A program made the translations under genes and the position numbers. The notes beneath the pieces were generated by a model. It saw only the letters and a program-made list of their open reading frames with translations. It did no database searches and had not been told where the DNA came from. Shown here one piece after another: positions 16,240-25,605 of a stretch of 52,341 nucleotides of DNA. This DNA comes from CAZQVN01 sp964596775 (lineage in GTDB: Bacteria; Eisenbacteria; RBG-16-71-46; JABDJR01; JAWXBZ01): contig CAZQVN010000023.1 of NCBI GenBank assembly GCA_964596775.1, positions 1 to 52,341 of the forward strand. Reading direction: 5' to 3'. Positions within the stretch are counted from its first letter, which is position 1. Each line of letters opens with the position of its first letter.

Positions 16240-17877
16240 TCATCCGCCGTCCTTCTTCAGGTGGATGGTCTGTGTCGGGAACGCGAAACTGCAGCCCGCG
16301 CCTTCGACGACCTCCATGAACTTGAGCAGGATCTCCTGGCGGATCTCCTGAAACTCGTCGAAGTTCTGCGTTTCGAACCAGGCCTGGACCTTGATGTTCA
16401 GTGAAGATCCGGCGAACTCCTCGAACCGGACCGTGAGGCTTTCGGACCATATTTTCGGATGCTCCCGGAGCGTTTTTTCCAGCCCGGCCAGCACGGTGCG
16501 CATCTGCTCCGCCGTCGTTCCGTACTCGAGTCCGAGGATCGTGAAAAAACGGAGGCGGTCACGGGCCGTCAACGATTCCAGGCGGCTGTCCGCGAGCTTT
16601 CCGTTCGGGATCGAGATGAGCGTCCGGTCAAGCGTCCGGAATCGCGTAGAGCGGAGACCTATCGCCTCGACCTGCCCGACAAAGTCCTCCACTCTCACGG
16701 TGTCCCCCTCGCGGAACGGCTGGTCCACGCCGATCGAGAAGGAACCGAAGAGGTTTTCCACCGTCTTCTGCGCGGCCAGCGCCAGGGCCAGGCCGCCGAT
16801 GCCGAGTCCGGCCACAAGACTCGCCACCGGAAAGCCGAGTTCGGAAATCACCGCCACGACGGCGATGCCCGCCACCGCCACCTTGGCCACCCGCGCCCCG
16901 ATCGGCACGAGCGACCGCGAGGCGGGGTGGGCCTGCGCCCACGGCGAGTCCAGCAGGACCTGGGCCACGATGTCCACCGTACGGAGGATCGCCCAGAAGA
17001 AGACGAGATAGAACCCGGTGCGGAGGACCCCGTTGATGAAGTCCTCGGCCGGTTTGTAGAGTTCGAGCCACGGGAGAAGAAGTCCGAACAGGACCAGCGA
17101 CCAGGCCATGGTGAGCGGTCCGCCGATCCGGGACAGGATGGCGTCGTCCCATTGCGTTTCCGTGCGCGATGCGAGCCGGGCGAGGAACGCCTTGGACATT
17201 CCGGAGAGGAAGAACCCGATGAACCAGGAGATCAGGAGAATGAGCGGCAGCGCCACCCACTGCCACCAGAGCAGGTCGCGCGGGCCGGGGCGGAGCAGCG
17301 GTTCCGGAAGGTTCTCGAGCAGCCACTGATTTCCGAGAGTCTGGTACCAGGCGTCGATACGGCCGACCGTGGCGGCCGAAAAGACCCAGCGGCCTCCCTC
17401 ATCGTCCTCCTTCCGTACGACGCGCACCGGTTCGTCGCGCCCCGAAGGGCCGGCGATCGTTCCGATCTCGTCCGTGCCCGGCGGAAGGCCGTCCTGAACA
17501 TCCCCTTCCGACCGCGGGGAGATCTGGTCGAGATCGATCCAGAGATGGCGGTCGAGCACGGCCTTGAGTCGCTTCGCCTGGCGCTCGGCCTGCCCGCCGG
17601 TGGCCTCGGTGTCGAGGTATCGCGCGGCGCCGGCGTAGTCGAGTTCGCGGGTCATCCGCAGAAAGTCCGTCACCGACCGGCGCGGTGAGTCCGGCAGGAC
17701 GTCCTCGGCGATCAGGGAGTCCGGCGTTGCGCCGGTCGACTCGGCTGCCGCGTCCCGGGTGGACGACTCCGCCGCCTCCTGGGCCTGCACGGAGGCGGGA
17801 GCCAGGCACGTTCCCCATATGATGAGGACGGAGGCCATGAGCATGCCGGTCACCGCCCGAAAGGATCGGAGGTTCAT
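16240..17877 (-). CDS. MscS-family mechanosensitive ion channel with secreted N-terminal domain
   Basis: A 545-residue protein. The start ATG 17877 has AGGAAGGAG six bases upstream and a signal peptide (VTGMLMASVLIIWGTCLAPASVQAQ). A periplasmic domain of about 150 residues precedes several helices. The MscS pore helix and beta domain are clear: ASLVAGLGIGGLALALAAQK, TVENLFGSFSIGVDQPFREGD, GQVEAIGLRSTRFRTLDRTL, ISIPNG. The C-terminal vestibule domain follows (VRFEEFAGSSLNIKVQAWFE). Such channels release solutes during hypo-osmotic shock. It faces the accessory island tail to tail and is followed upstream by a PIN-domain remnant. Confidence 0.92.
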   Translation of the reverse strand: MNLRSFRAVTGMLMASVLIIWGTCLAPASVQAQEAAESSTRDAAAESTGATPDSLIAEDVLPDSPRRSVTDFLRMTRELDYAGAARYLDTEATGGQAERQAKRLKAVLDRHLWIDLDQISPRSEGDVQDGLPPGTDEIGTIAGPSGRDEPVRVVRKEDDEGGRWVFSAATVGRIDAWYQTLGNQWLLENLPEPLLRPGPRDLLWWQWVALPLILLISWFIGFFLSGMSKAFLARLASRTETQWDDAILSRIGGPLTMAWSLVLFGLLLPWLELYKPAEDFINGVLRTGFYLVFFWAILRTVDIVAQVLLDSPWAQAHPASRSLVPIGARVAKVAVAGIAVVAVISELGFPVASLVAGLGIGGLALALAAQKTVENLFGSFSIGVDQPFREGDTVRVEDFVGQVEAIGLRSTRFRTLDRTLISIPNGKLADSRLESLTARDRLRFFTILGLEYGTTAEQMRTVLAGLEKTLREHPKIWSESLTVRFEEFAGSSLNIKVQAWFETQNFDEFQEIRQEILLKFMEVVEGAGCSFAFPTQTIHLKKDGG

Positions 17878-17957
17878 GTTCGCTCCTTCCTGAGTAAGGG
17901 TTTGAGGGACAAACGGATAGCAGTCTACGGGGGAGGGGGGGCGCGGTCAAACCGGCG

Positions 17958-18105
17958 CGGGTCCGCACACTGGACTCCCTGCACCTGGCCACGATCCTGC
18001 ATCTCATGGATGGGGCGCGAACCGATCCGGCTGGCCACCCACGATGAGCGCCTTGCGGAAGCGGCGCGCGGACTGGGAATCGAGATGGCGGAAGGGGTCG
18101 GCTGA
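17958..18105 (+). pseudogene. C-terminal remnant of a PIN-domain (VapC-like) toxin, frameshifted
   Basis: One frame reads RVRTLDSLHLATILHLMDGA (17958 onward), the typical late helix of PIN toxins (TLDALHLATAL). After about 18015 the match continues in another frame as LATHDERLAEAARGLGIEMA to the TGA at 18103-18105, again typical of VapC C-termini. A single-base indel near 18012-18020 joins the two. Nothing of the N-terminal half with the first catalytic Asp is present, and no antitoxin neighbours it. It is a dead fragment between mscS and the SLC13 transporter gene. Confidence 0.65.
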
Positions 18106-18121
18106 GGATCGAGTCGCGGAC

Positions 18122-19900
18122 CTACAGCGGCCAGAACTTCGGAATGAGCCAGGTCGACAGCCCCCAGACGATCAGGTTCAGCGGCGTGCCCACCTTCAGG
18201 AAGTCGGCGAACCGGTAGCGCCCCGGCCCGTAGATCATCGTGTTCGTCTGGTACCCGACGGGCGTCATGAAACTCGAGGATGCCGCGATCATCACCGCGA
18301 TGAGGAACGGTTTCGGGCTCACGCCGATGGACAGCGCCGTGTCGATGGCGATCGGCGCCAGAAGGACGATGGCCGCGTTGTTGGAGAGCATCTCCGTCAT
18401 CACCGACGTGAGGAGAAAGAAGGCGGACAGGAGCACGGTCGGCCCGAAATGCCCCGCGTGGCTCACCACGAGATCCGCCAGCATCGCCGCGCCGCCGGTT
18501 TTTTCCAGCGCGGCCCCGAGCGTGAGCAGGCCGGCCAGCAGGAAGATCACCCGCCAGTCGATCGCCGTGTAGGCCTCGCTTGCCTTCAGGCAGCCGAGCA
18601 TCACCATCAGCGCGGCTCCGGCGATGGCCCCGACCACGATCGGAACGACGCCGAGGCTGGCCAGGGTCACGACGGCGCTGACCACCGCCACCGCGTGGAA
18701 CGCCCGTCGTGGCCGGAACTGCGGGATCGCGGCACGGGACACGATGACGAACATGTGCTCCTGCTGAAGGCTTTCGATCCGGTCCCGGGGCACGTCGATG
18801 AGCAGGGCGTCGCCGGCCGCCAGGGGGGTGTACTTGATCCTCTCCCGGATCACCTGGTCGCGGTGGCGCAGGGCAAGGACGGTGCCGCCGAACCGGCGGC
18901 GGAAATCGACCTGGGTCAGCGTGGCGCCGACGAGAATCGAATTGGGTGCGACAACGGCCTCGAGCAGGCGCGTTTCCAGGGTGTCGAAATCCGGGTCACC
19001 GGCAACGCCGCCGTCGCGGAAGACGATCCCCTCGCGTTCCTTCAGTTCGGCAATCCTGTCCGCTCCGGCCTTGATGCGCAGGATGTCGTTCTTGCGCAGC
19101 ACGACGCCTCCGCCCGGCATGTGAATCCGCCTCCCGTCCCGGGTGATCTGGAGGATCCGCACGCCGAGGTCGCGGGTCAGCGGCGCCTCGGCGATCGACT
19201 TGCCCACGGACTTTGCGTCGGGTCCGAGTATCACGTCCGTCACGTAGTCGGAGAGACCGTAGCTTTCCGCGAGATCCCCGCCTCCGCGGCGTTCCGGTAT
19301 GAACCGGGCGCCGATCACCAGGATGTAGACCATTCCGACTCCGAACAGCACCAGTCCGAGCCGCGCGAACTCGAACATGTGCAGCGGTCCGAAACCGTAG
19401 CGCTCGGAAATCGTCGAGGCCAGGATGTTCGTGGACGTTCCGATCAGCGTGCAGGTGCCCCCGAGAATCGAGGCGAACGACAGGGGCATCAGGAGGCGGG
19501 ACGGGCTGAACGACGCGCGGCGCGACGCCTGGATGATGACCGGAATGAGGATCGCCACGACCGCGGTGTTGTTGAGAAACGCGGAGAGGACTCCGGAGGT
19601 GATCATCAGCGCGATCAGCAGGGGGTAGCGCCCGTGATGGGAGAGCCGGTCGAGCATGACGCCGAACAGCTTGACCGAGCCGGTGCGGAACAGGCCGGCG
19701 GACAGGACGAACATGGCCGCCACGGTCACCGTGGCGGTGTTGGCGAATCCCGCCAGCCCTTCCTCGGGCGTGACGATGCGGGACAGCAGCAGCGCCACCA
19801 TGACCAGGATCGCCACCATGTCCGCCGGCAGGCGGTCCGTGGCCAGGAGCGCCACCGCGCCGATCGTCAGACCGAAAACGAAGAGAATTTCCCAGCCCAT
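18122..19900 (-). CDS. SLC13/DASS-type transporter with two TrkA-C (RCK-C) domains
   Basis: A 592-residue inner-membrane carrier. The N-terminal half has helices and the family signature SGVLSAFLNNTAVVAILIPV and GGTCTLIGTSTNI. A cytoplasmic insert of about residues 215-395 holds two TrkA-C-like domains (DAKSVGKSIAEAPLTRDLGV ... LRKNDILRIKAGADRIAEL, then PNSILVGATLTQVDFRRRFG ... LAAGDALLIDVPRDRIESL). The second carrier half repeats the signature as SNNAAIVLLAPIAI and MTPVGYQTNTMIYGPG. This layout is common in bacterial SLC13-type permeases of unknown substrate (dicarboxylate, sulfate or similar anions). It is divergent from the receiver/PEP-synthase-like gene, 37 bases apart. Confidence 0.88.
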   Translation of the reverse strand: MGWEILFVFGLTIGAVALLATDRLPADMVAILVMVALLLSRIVTPEEGLAGFANTATVTVAAMFVLSAGLFRTGSVKLFGVMLDRLSHHGRYPLLIALMITSGVLSAFLNNTAVVAILIPVIIQASRRASFSPSRLLMPLSFASILGGTCTLIGTSTNILASTISERYGFGPLHMFEFARLGLVLFGVGMVYILVIGARFIPERRGGGDLAESYGLSDYVTDVILGPDAKSVGKSIAEAPLTRDLGVRILQITRDGRRIHMPGGGVVLRKNDILRIKAGADRIAELKEREGIVFRDGGVAGDPDFDTLETRLLEAVVAPNSILVGATLTQVDFRRRFGGTVLALRHRDQVIRERIKYTPLAAGDALLIDVPRDRIESLQQEHMFVIVSRAAIPQFRPRRAFHAVAVVSAVVTLASLGVVPIVVGAIAGAALMVMLGCLKASEAYTAIDWRVIFLLAGLLTLGAALEKTGGAAMLADLVVSHAGHFGPTVLLSAFFLLTSVMTEMLSNNAAIVLLAPIAIDTALSIGVSPKPFLIAVMIAASSSFMTPVGYQTNTMIYGPGRYRFADFLKVGTPLNLIVWGLSTWLIPKFWPL

Positions 19901-19925
19901 GGAGGCACGTTAGCACGGGACCCGC

Positions 19926-19931
19926 TACAAT
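19926..19931 (+). promoter_or_regulatory. Putative -10 box directly before a start codon (possibly leaderless transcript)
   Basis: TACAAT lies only six bases before ATG 19938, so a transcript from it would start at or next to the initiation codon. No ribosome binding site is visible before this ATG and no strong -35 box is seen. Suggestive only. Confidence 0.35.
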
Positions 19932-19937
19932 GGCGAC

Positions 19938-22886
19938 ATGGAGCGCGCCGATCATCTGGAACGTTTTCATGACCTGATGCCCTACCGGGTCCGCAAGATC
20001 CTGCTCGTGGCCAGCCCCTACGACTCGTTCATCCTCGAGGAGGACGGGCAGCTCAACGAGCTGATTCTCGCGGAGTTCCTCGACCTGAACCTCCGGAACG
20101 CTCCCCTGATGACCCGCGTTTCCACCGGCGGCGAGGCGCTGGCGATGGTCCGCCAGGGCGGGTTCGACCTCGTCATCTCCCTGCTCCGCCTCGGCGACAT
20201 GCACATCGTGGACTTCGCCCGGAAGGTCCGGGAACAGGGCGTGGCCGTGCCGATCGTCCTGCTGGCTTTCGATTCCGTGGAGATGAATGCGCTCCGCGAC
20301 CACCACGACCTGAAGGACATCGACCGGCTGTTCATGTGGCAGGGCGATTTCCGGATTCTCCTGGCGATCGTCAAGGACATCGAGGATCGCCGGAACGTGG
20401 AGTCGGACACGAAACAGGTCGGCGTGTCCACGATCATCCTCATCGAGGACTCCGTCCGCTACTATTCGTCGTTCCTCCCGATGATCTACACGGAGCTCCT
20501 GAAGCAGTCGCAGAACGTGATCGCCGAAGGGGTCAACCTGACCCACAAGCTGATGCGGATGGCCGCCCGCCCGAAGATCCTCCTGGCGTCCACGTACGAG
20601 GAGGCCGAGGCGTGGTACCGGAAGTACCACCTGCACATGCTCGGCGTGATCTCCGACCTGAATTTCCCGCGGAACGGAAAATCGATGCCCCGGGCCGGTC
20701 TCGAGTTTGCCCGGATGATCCGCGAGGAGGACAAGGACCTTCCGATCCTGCTCCAGAGCCGCGACCCGGAGATCGCCGGCCATGCGCGGGAGGTGGGCGC
20801 CGACGTCGTGCTCAAGGGGTCGCCGGTGCTGCTCCAGGAACTGCGGCGGTTCATCCGCGACCGCTTCTGCTTCGGCGATTTCGTGTTCACGCTTCCGGAC
20901 GGCACCGAGGTCGGGCGCGCGTCCGATCTCCGGGGGCTCGAGGAGGCGCTGGGGACCGTGCCGGACGCGTCGATTCTCTTTCATGCCGAGCGGAACGGCT
21001 TTTCCGGCTGGCTCCGGGCGCGCACGGAGTTCGGCCTCGCCCGGGCCATCCGCCCGATCCAGGTGTCGGAGTTTCCCACACCGGAGGATCTCCGCCGCTA
21101 CCTGGTCCGGGCCATCCGCACGTACCAGAGCGACCGGCAGGGGGGCGCGCTGGCCGTGTTCCATCCCGGCCGGTTCGATCCGAACCGGAGTTTCGCGCGG
21201 ATCGGCGGAGGGTCGCTGGGCGGGAAGGCCCGCGGCCTGGCGTTCATCCGCCGCGTTCTCCATTCCATCGATACGGTCGAGCGGTTTCCGGGCGTGCGCA
21301 TCTTCGTGCCCCCCGCGGTCGTCCTCGGAACCGACGTGTTCGACCAGTTTCTCGAGGCGAACGACCTGCGCGACTTTGCGCTCAAGGATTCCACGGACGC
21401 GGAGATCGAGCGCCGCTTTCTCGACGCCCGGCTGCCCGAAGAGGCGTACGACAGCCTGGTCCGCTACCTCGAGCGTGTCGACTACCCGCTGGCCGTCCGG
21501 TCCTCCGGTCTGCTCGAGGATTCGCAGCATCTTCCGTCGGCGGGGATCTACAAGACGTACATGGTGCCGAACAATCACCCGGACAGCGGCGTCCGCATAG
21601 AGGACCTCGTCCGCGCCGTCCAGCGCGTGTATGCATCGACGTTCTTCCAGGCGGCGCGGAACTACGTGTACGGAACCCCCTATCGCCTGGAAGAGGAAAA
21701 GATGGCCGTCCTGATCCAGCGCCTGGTCGGCCGGGTCCATGAGGACCGGTTCTATCCCGACATGGCCGGGGTGGCCTGTTCCACGAACTACTATCCGGTG
21801 CCGCCGATGAACGCCGAGGACGGCGTTGTGTCGGTGGCTCTCGGTCTCGGCGCCACCGTCGTGGAAGGGGGGCGGGCCATCCGGTTCTGCCCGCGCTATC
21901 CACGGCACCAGATGAGTTTCACGAGTCCGGCGGAGATCCTCGAAAACGCGCAGACGGAGTTTTTCGCGCTGAAGCTGGACGATCCGTCCAGCCGCCCCGA
22001 CACGGAATCCGAACTGGTGCTCGAACTCTACCCGATGGCCACGGCGCTGAAGGACGGCACGCTCCACAACGTGGGCTCCACCTACTCGGCGGAAAACGAC
22101 GCGGTCTACGACGGCATCGGCCGGAAGGGGGTGCCGCTCGTGACCTTCGCTCCGGTCCTCAAGCACGGCCTCTTTCCCCTGGCGGAGACCATCGACTTCC
22201 TCCTGAACACGGCCCGCGAGGGGCTCAATCATCCGGTGGAAATCGAGTTCGCCGCGAACATCGCGCCGGGCGAGGACGAGGCGGGTGAACTCGGGTTTCT
22301 CCAGATGCGGCCGCTTGTCGTCAACCCCGTGGCCGACCAGGTTTCGATCCAGTCCTATCCCCCCGGGAAGCTGGCCTGCATGAGCCGGCGCGTTCTCGGC
22401 AACGGCCGGATCGACGACATCCGGGACCTCGTGATCGTCGACCGCGAGAACTTCGATCGGAAGAACAGCGCCGACACCGCGGCAACCGTCGGCCGGTTTG
22501 CGATGGGCCTGTCGCGCGAGCGGATTCCGTTCGTGCTGATCGGCGTCGGTCGCTGGGGCGCCAGCGACCCATGGCTCGGCATCCCGGTGACCTGGGAGCA
22601 GATCGCCGGCGTGCGCGTGATCGTCGAGGCGAGCTTCAAGGGCGTGCACGTGGAGCCCTCGCAGGGGTCGCACTTCTTCCACAATCTCACCGCGTCCCGC
22701 GCCGGATACTTCACCGTGGATGCCGACCGCGACGACGAATTCGTGGACTGGGACTGGCTGGGGTCGCTGCCGGCGGAAAGATCGGAAGGGCACGTGCGTC
22801 ATGTGCGGATCGAGCCGGGCGTCACGATCCTGATGAGCGGGAAGGACGGGTTCGGGGTGATCGTGAAGCCGGAGGGGCCGGAGTAG
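19938..22886 (+). CDS. Tandem receiver domains fused to a PEP-synthase-like ATP-grasp domain
   Basis: A 982-residue protein. Residues of about 10-130 form a receiver-like domain (KILLVASPYDSFILEEDGQL ... FDLVISLLRLGDM), where the phosphoacceptor Asp position is occupied by Leu. Residues of about 155-330 form a second one (TIILIEDSVRYY ... GVISDLNFPRNG ... VVLKGSP) with Asp240 and the late Lys retained. From about residue 410 on is a PPDK_N/PEP-synthase ATP-grasp region (ARIGGGSLGGKARGLAFIRR, then LAVRSSGLLEDSQHLPSAGI, then IEFAANIAPGEDE). No phosphohistidine swivelling domain with a TSH motif, nor a PEP-binding TIM barrel, is visible, so it is unlikely to be a complete PEP synthase. A signal-controlled phosphotransferase role is inference. 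Confidence 0.8.
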   Translation: MERADHLERFHDLMPYRVRKILLVASPYDSFILEEDGQLNELILAEFLDLNLRNAPLMTRVSTGGEALAMVRQGGFDLVISLLRLGDMHIVDFARKVREQGVAVPIVLLAFDSVEMNALRDHHDLKDIDRLFMWQGDFRILLAIVKDIEDRRNVESDTKQVGVSTIILIEDSVRYYSSFLPMIYTELLKQSQNVIAEGVNLTHKLMRMAARPKILLASTYEEAEAWYRKYHLHMLGVISDLNFPRNGKSMPRAGLEFARMIREEDKDLPILLQSRDPEIAGHAREVGADVVLKGSPVLLQELRRFIRDRFCFGDFVFTLPDGTEVGRASDLRGLEEALGTVPDASILFHAERNGFSGWLRARTEFGLARAIRPIQVSEFPTPEDLRRYLVRAIRTYQSDRQGGALAVFHPGRFDPNRSFARIGGGSLGGKARGLAFIRRVLHSIDTVERFPGVRIFVPPAVVLGTDVFDQFLEANDLRDFALKDSTDAEIERRFLDARLPEEAYDSLVRYLERVDYPLAVRSSGLLEDSQHLPSAGIYKTYMVPNNHPDSGVRIEDLVRAVQRVYASTFFQAARNYVYGTPYRLEEEKMAVLIQRLVGRVHEDRFYPDMAGVACSTNYYPVPPMNAEDGVVSVALGLGATVVEGGRAIRFCPRYPRHQMSFTSPAEILENAQTEFFALKLDDPSSRPDTESELVLELYPMATALKDGTLHNVGSTYSAENDAVYDGIGRKGVPLVTFAPVLKHGLFPLAETIDFLLNTAREGLNHPVEIEFAANIAPGEDEAGELGFLQMRPLVVNPVADQVSIQSYPPGKLACMSRRVLGNGRIDDIRDLVIVDRENFDRKNSADTAATVGRFAMGLSRERIPFVLIGVGRWGASDPWLGIPVTWEQIAGVRVIVEASFKGVHVEPSQGSHFFHNLTASRAGYFTVDADRDDEFVDWDWLGSLPAERSEGHVRHVRIEPGVTILMSGKDGFGVIVKPEGPE

Positions 22887-22924
22887 CCTGTGGTCGCGGG
22901 ACGCCGCGGATTCGGAGGTACGAC

Positions 22925-25402
22925 ATGCGAAAGAGTCAAATCCTGAGCTCCTTGATCGTGGGACTCCTGGCCGCGGCCATGTTGTCCTTCGTCCCCGTGG
23001 ATTCGTTGTTCGCCCGCCCATGGTTCCGGACCTTGTTCGACATGTACTCCATCAGTGCCGGGAACACGATGCTCCCCACGGATGCGAACCGCGACGGCAG
23101 GACCGACTTCATCGGGGGGAGCGGTGCCCTGGCCATCGGCCTCGCGAACGGGGACTTCATCCAGGGAACGGGATTCACTCCGCCGACGGGTGCGAGTCTT
23201 CTTGCTCTCTGCGACTACAACCACGACGGATGGGAGGACGCCCTGGTCACCGGCAAGATCGGAACAGGCGCGAATGCCCCCGCGTTCGTGTTTCTGTACC
23301 GGAAGCTGGCCGGCAACGGCTTCGCGTCGCCCCTGAGCTATCCGATCCAGCAACGGCCCAATCAACTGGCCACGGGCGACTTCAACGGAGACGGGCAGGT
23401 CGACGTCCTCGTCCTCTACGCGCGGGCGGGCACGCCGAGCGAAACGGATTCCGCCACCGTCTACTGGGGCGTCCCGGCAGGACTGGGCAGCCGTTTCGAT
23501 TTCCAGCTGCCCGAGGGATACCCGAACGATGTTCTCGTCGCCGACTTCGACGAGGACGGAGTGTCGGACGCGATCGTCGTCTGCACGTTCCCGTCCGAGG
23601 CCTATACGCTCATCTACTACATGAGCCGCGCCGGCGGCATCACCGGAACCCCCGTGACCAATTCGGAGCAGTCTCCGCTCGCCTGGACCCTGGGCCTGGC
23701 CGACGTGGATCACGACGGGCACATGGACTTTGTGGTGGCGAACGCCAACGGCGTGCTGTCCACCTATTTCGGACACGGTGACGGATCGTTTCACAAGACG
23801 CCCGAGCCCATCGACGGCGTCGGTCCCTACTGTGCCGGCGACATTTCGCTCGTCGACATCGACCGGGACGGCGAACTGGACATCCTCAGCGGCTGCTATC
23901 CGCTCGACACGGTGAACCTCGTGTTCGGAAACGGGCTGGGGATGTTCTCGAACCCGTTTACGCATCACTTCGGCCGGCGCCCCTATGGTCTTGCCCTCGG
24001 CGATTTCGATGGGGACGGCTACAACGACATCGCCGGGACGATGAACTTCACCGGAGGCATCGGCGTTCTCCGCGGCAATGCCGAAGGCACGTACAACGTC
24101 GTGCCGGAATTCCCGGGCCCCGCGAACGTGTCGGAGGCTATGGCTCTGGACTGGGACGAGGACGGCCGCGAGGACCTGGTGACGGTCGACCGGACCGCGA
24201 ATCTCCTGAACGTCCTGATCAACCGGGGCGACCATTTCGATCCGCCGTTCACTTTTTCGATCGGATTCTACCCCGGTGGCGTGCGCTTCATGGACGTCGA
24301 TCTCGACGGCCACAGCGACCTGCTGGTGACGGACGACGCCACGAAGTCGTTGCATGTGTTCCTGCGCGACATGAACGGCGGCTACCCATCATCCACCGCC
24401 TATCCGGTCGGCGACGGACCGAGCGACGTGGCGACCGGGGACTTCGATGAGGACGGCCTGCGGGATCTCGTGGTCAGCAATTTCAGCTATCCGAGCTGGT
24501 CGGCAACCTGGCTCAAGGGGATCGGCAACGGACAGTTCCAGCCGGTGGCGACGATGCCGGTCCTGTCCAATGCCGCGTCGATCGACGTCGGCGATTTCAA
24601 CGAGGACGGGCATCTCGACTTCGTGACCGGCCACACGTACGAGAAGCTGAGTCTGGTATTCGGGCATGGCGACGGAACGTTCGATCCCTACGTCGTCATC
24701 GGCAGCGGCAGTCAGCCGGCCACACCCGTCATGGCCCGGGACCTGAATCTGGACGGCCATCTCGACCTGGTCACGAAGCGGGGGAACAACGTGAGCATCC
24801 GCTACGGAACCGGCCTCGGCACGTTCGGCCTTCCCGCCATCAAGAGCATGGGCTCTTCCACGAACATCGCGCTGCGCGATCTCGACCTGGACGGCCGGCT
24901 CGACATCGTTTCGGGGGGGGCGGGCGTGGACTACGTGACCGTCCGCTTCGGCAGCAAGATTGACAGCCTCGCTCACTATGGCGTGGAACGCGAGGTGCAG
25001 TGGGTCGTCCCTATCGCGTTCGACGACGGTCCCTCCATCGACGTGGCCGCGTTCTGCTCCACCGGTCCGACGATCGTGATGCTGATCCATCCGGACGCTC
25101 CGTCCGCCGCTCCGGAGCCGGAGCCGCCGCCGTCCCCGGCGCCCTTCGTGCTTCTCGCGAACCCGGCGCGGTCCGCGGCGCGATTCCGCGTGACCCGCGA
25201 TCTCGACCCCGGGGCGACGCTCGAGATCTTCGATGCCCAGGGGCGCCGGGTGGCCGGCATTGCTGTCCCGTCCGGTCACGGCGGTTCGGACCTGGTCTGG
25301 TCCGGCCGGCGCGACAACGGCCGGTCGGTTGCACCGGGACGCTACTTCGCCTCACTGAAGGGCGATACGCGGTGGTCGGTTTCGTTCCTGTGGTTTCCCT
25401 GA
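22925..25402 (+). CDS. Secreted FG-GAP/VCBS repeat protein with FlgD-like C-terminal domain
   Basis: ATG 22925 has GGAGG at 22914-22918 and opens a signal peptide (SSLIVGLLAAAMLSFVPVDSLFA). The 825-residue protein contains about thirteen calcium-binding DxDxDGxxD loops, such as DANRDGRTDF, DFNGDGQVDV, DVDHDGHMDF, DFDGDGYNDI and DLDLDGRLDI, spaced about 50-60 residues apart. That implies one or two seven-bladed integrin-alpha-like propellers. After a Pro/Glu linker comes a FlgD-like end (LLANPARSAARFRVTRDLDPGATLEIFDAQGRRV ... RDNGRSVAPGRYFASL), the type used as a surface-sorting or anchoring tail. It probably binds calcium and acts at the cell surface; the ligand is unknown. Confidence 0.9.
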   Translation: MRKSQILSSLIVGLLAAAMLSFVPVDSLFARPWFRTLFDMYSISAGNTMLPTDANRDGRTDFIGGSGALAIGLANGDFIQGTGFTPPTGASLLALCDYNHDGWEDALVTGKIGTGANAPAFVFLYRKLAGNGFASPLSYPIQQRPNQLATGDFNGDGQVDVLVLYARAGTPSETDSATVYWGVPAGLGSRFDFQLPEGYPNDVLVADFDEDGVSDAIVVCTFPSEAYTLIYYMSRAGGITGTPVTNSEQSPLAWTLGLADVDHDGHMDFVVANANGVLSTYFGHGDGSFHKTPEPIDGVGPYCAGDISLVDIDRDGELDILSGCYPLDTVNLVFGNGLGMFSNPFTHHFGRRPYGLALGDFDGDGYNDIAGTMNFTGGIGVLRGNAEGTYNVVPEFPGPANVSEAMALDWDEDGREDLVTVDRTANLLNVLINRGDHFDPPFTFSIGFYPGGVRFMDVDLDGHSDLLVTDDATKSLHVFLRDMNGGYPSSTAYPVGDGPSDVATGDFDEDGLRDLVVSNFSYPSWSATWLKGIGNGQFQPVATMPVLSNAASIDVGDFNEDGHLDFVTGHTYEKLSLVFGHGDGTFDPYVVIGSGSQPATPVMARDLNLDGHLDLVTKRGNNVSIRYGTGLGTFGLPAIKSMGSSTNIALRDLDLDGRLDIVSGGAGVDYVTVRFGSKIDSLAHYGVEREVQWVVPIAFDDGPSIDVAAFCSTGPTIVMLIHPDAPSAAPEPEPPPSPAPFVLLANPARSAARFRVTRDLDPGATLEIFDAQGRRVAGIAVPSGHGGSDLVWSGRRDNGRSVAPGRYFASLKGDTRWSVSFLWFP

Positions 25403-25605
25403 TCCCGTTTCACCCGGCGTGCGTGGAGCGTTACGCTACCGAATTAGCACGATCCTCCCGGACGACACCGCGGGCTCGCGTTCTCGGGACGCCGACACGG
25501 AGCAGGATCCGTTCCTGACTGCACCCCTGGTCCGATTTCTCCCGCCATCGCGCGTAACGGCCGGAAACGGTTTCGTACGTCCGGACCCGAATGACGGAGA
25601 CATTC
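25403..25605. other. Intergenic region with a weak copy of the bipartite motif
   Basis: No gene seen. GTAACG at 25554 and GTACGTC at 25575 keep the 21-base start-to-start distance of the stronger motifs elsewhere in the window but match less well. They lie about 30 bases before the next start codon, a reasonable promoter position. Confidence 0.3.

Noticed and set aside
18996..23021. A 1341-codon minus-strand open frame overlapping the receiver/PEP-synthase-like gene
   Set aside because: Most of it is the antisense of a recognisable 982-residue protein, and the rest is an out-of-frame reading of the SLC13 gene. Composition is typical of GC-rich shadows.
24912..24920. A run of eight G in the FG-GAP gene as a phase-variation tract
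   Set aside because: It lies late in the gene within a GC-rich context where G runs are common, and no out-of-frame extension or second feature of phase variation is seen.
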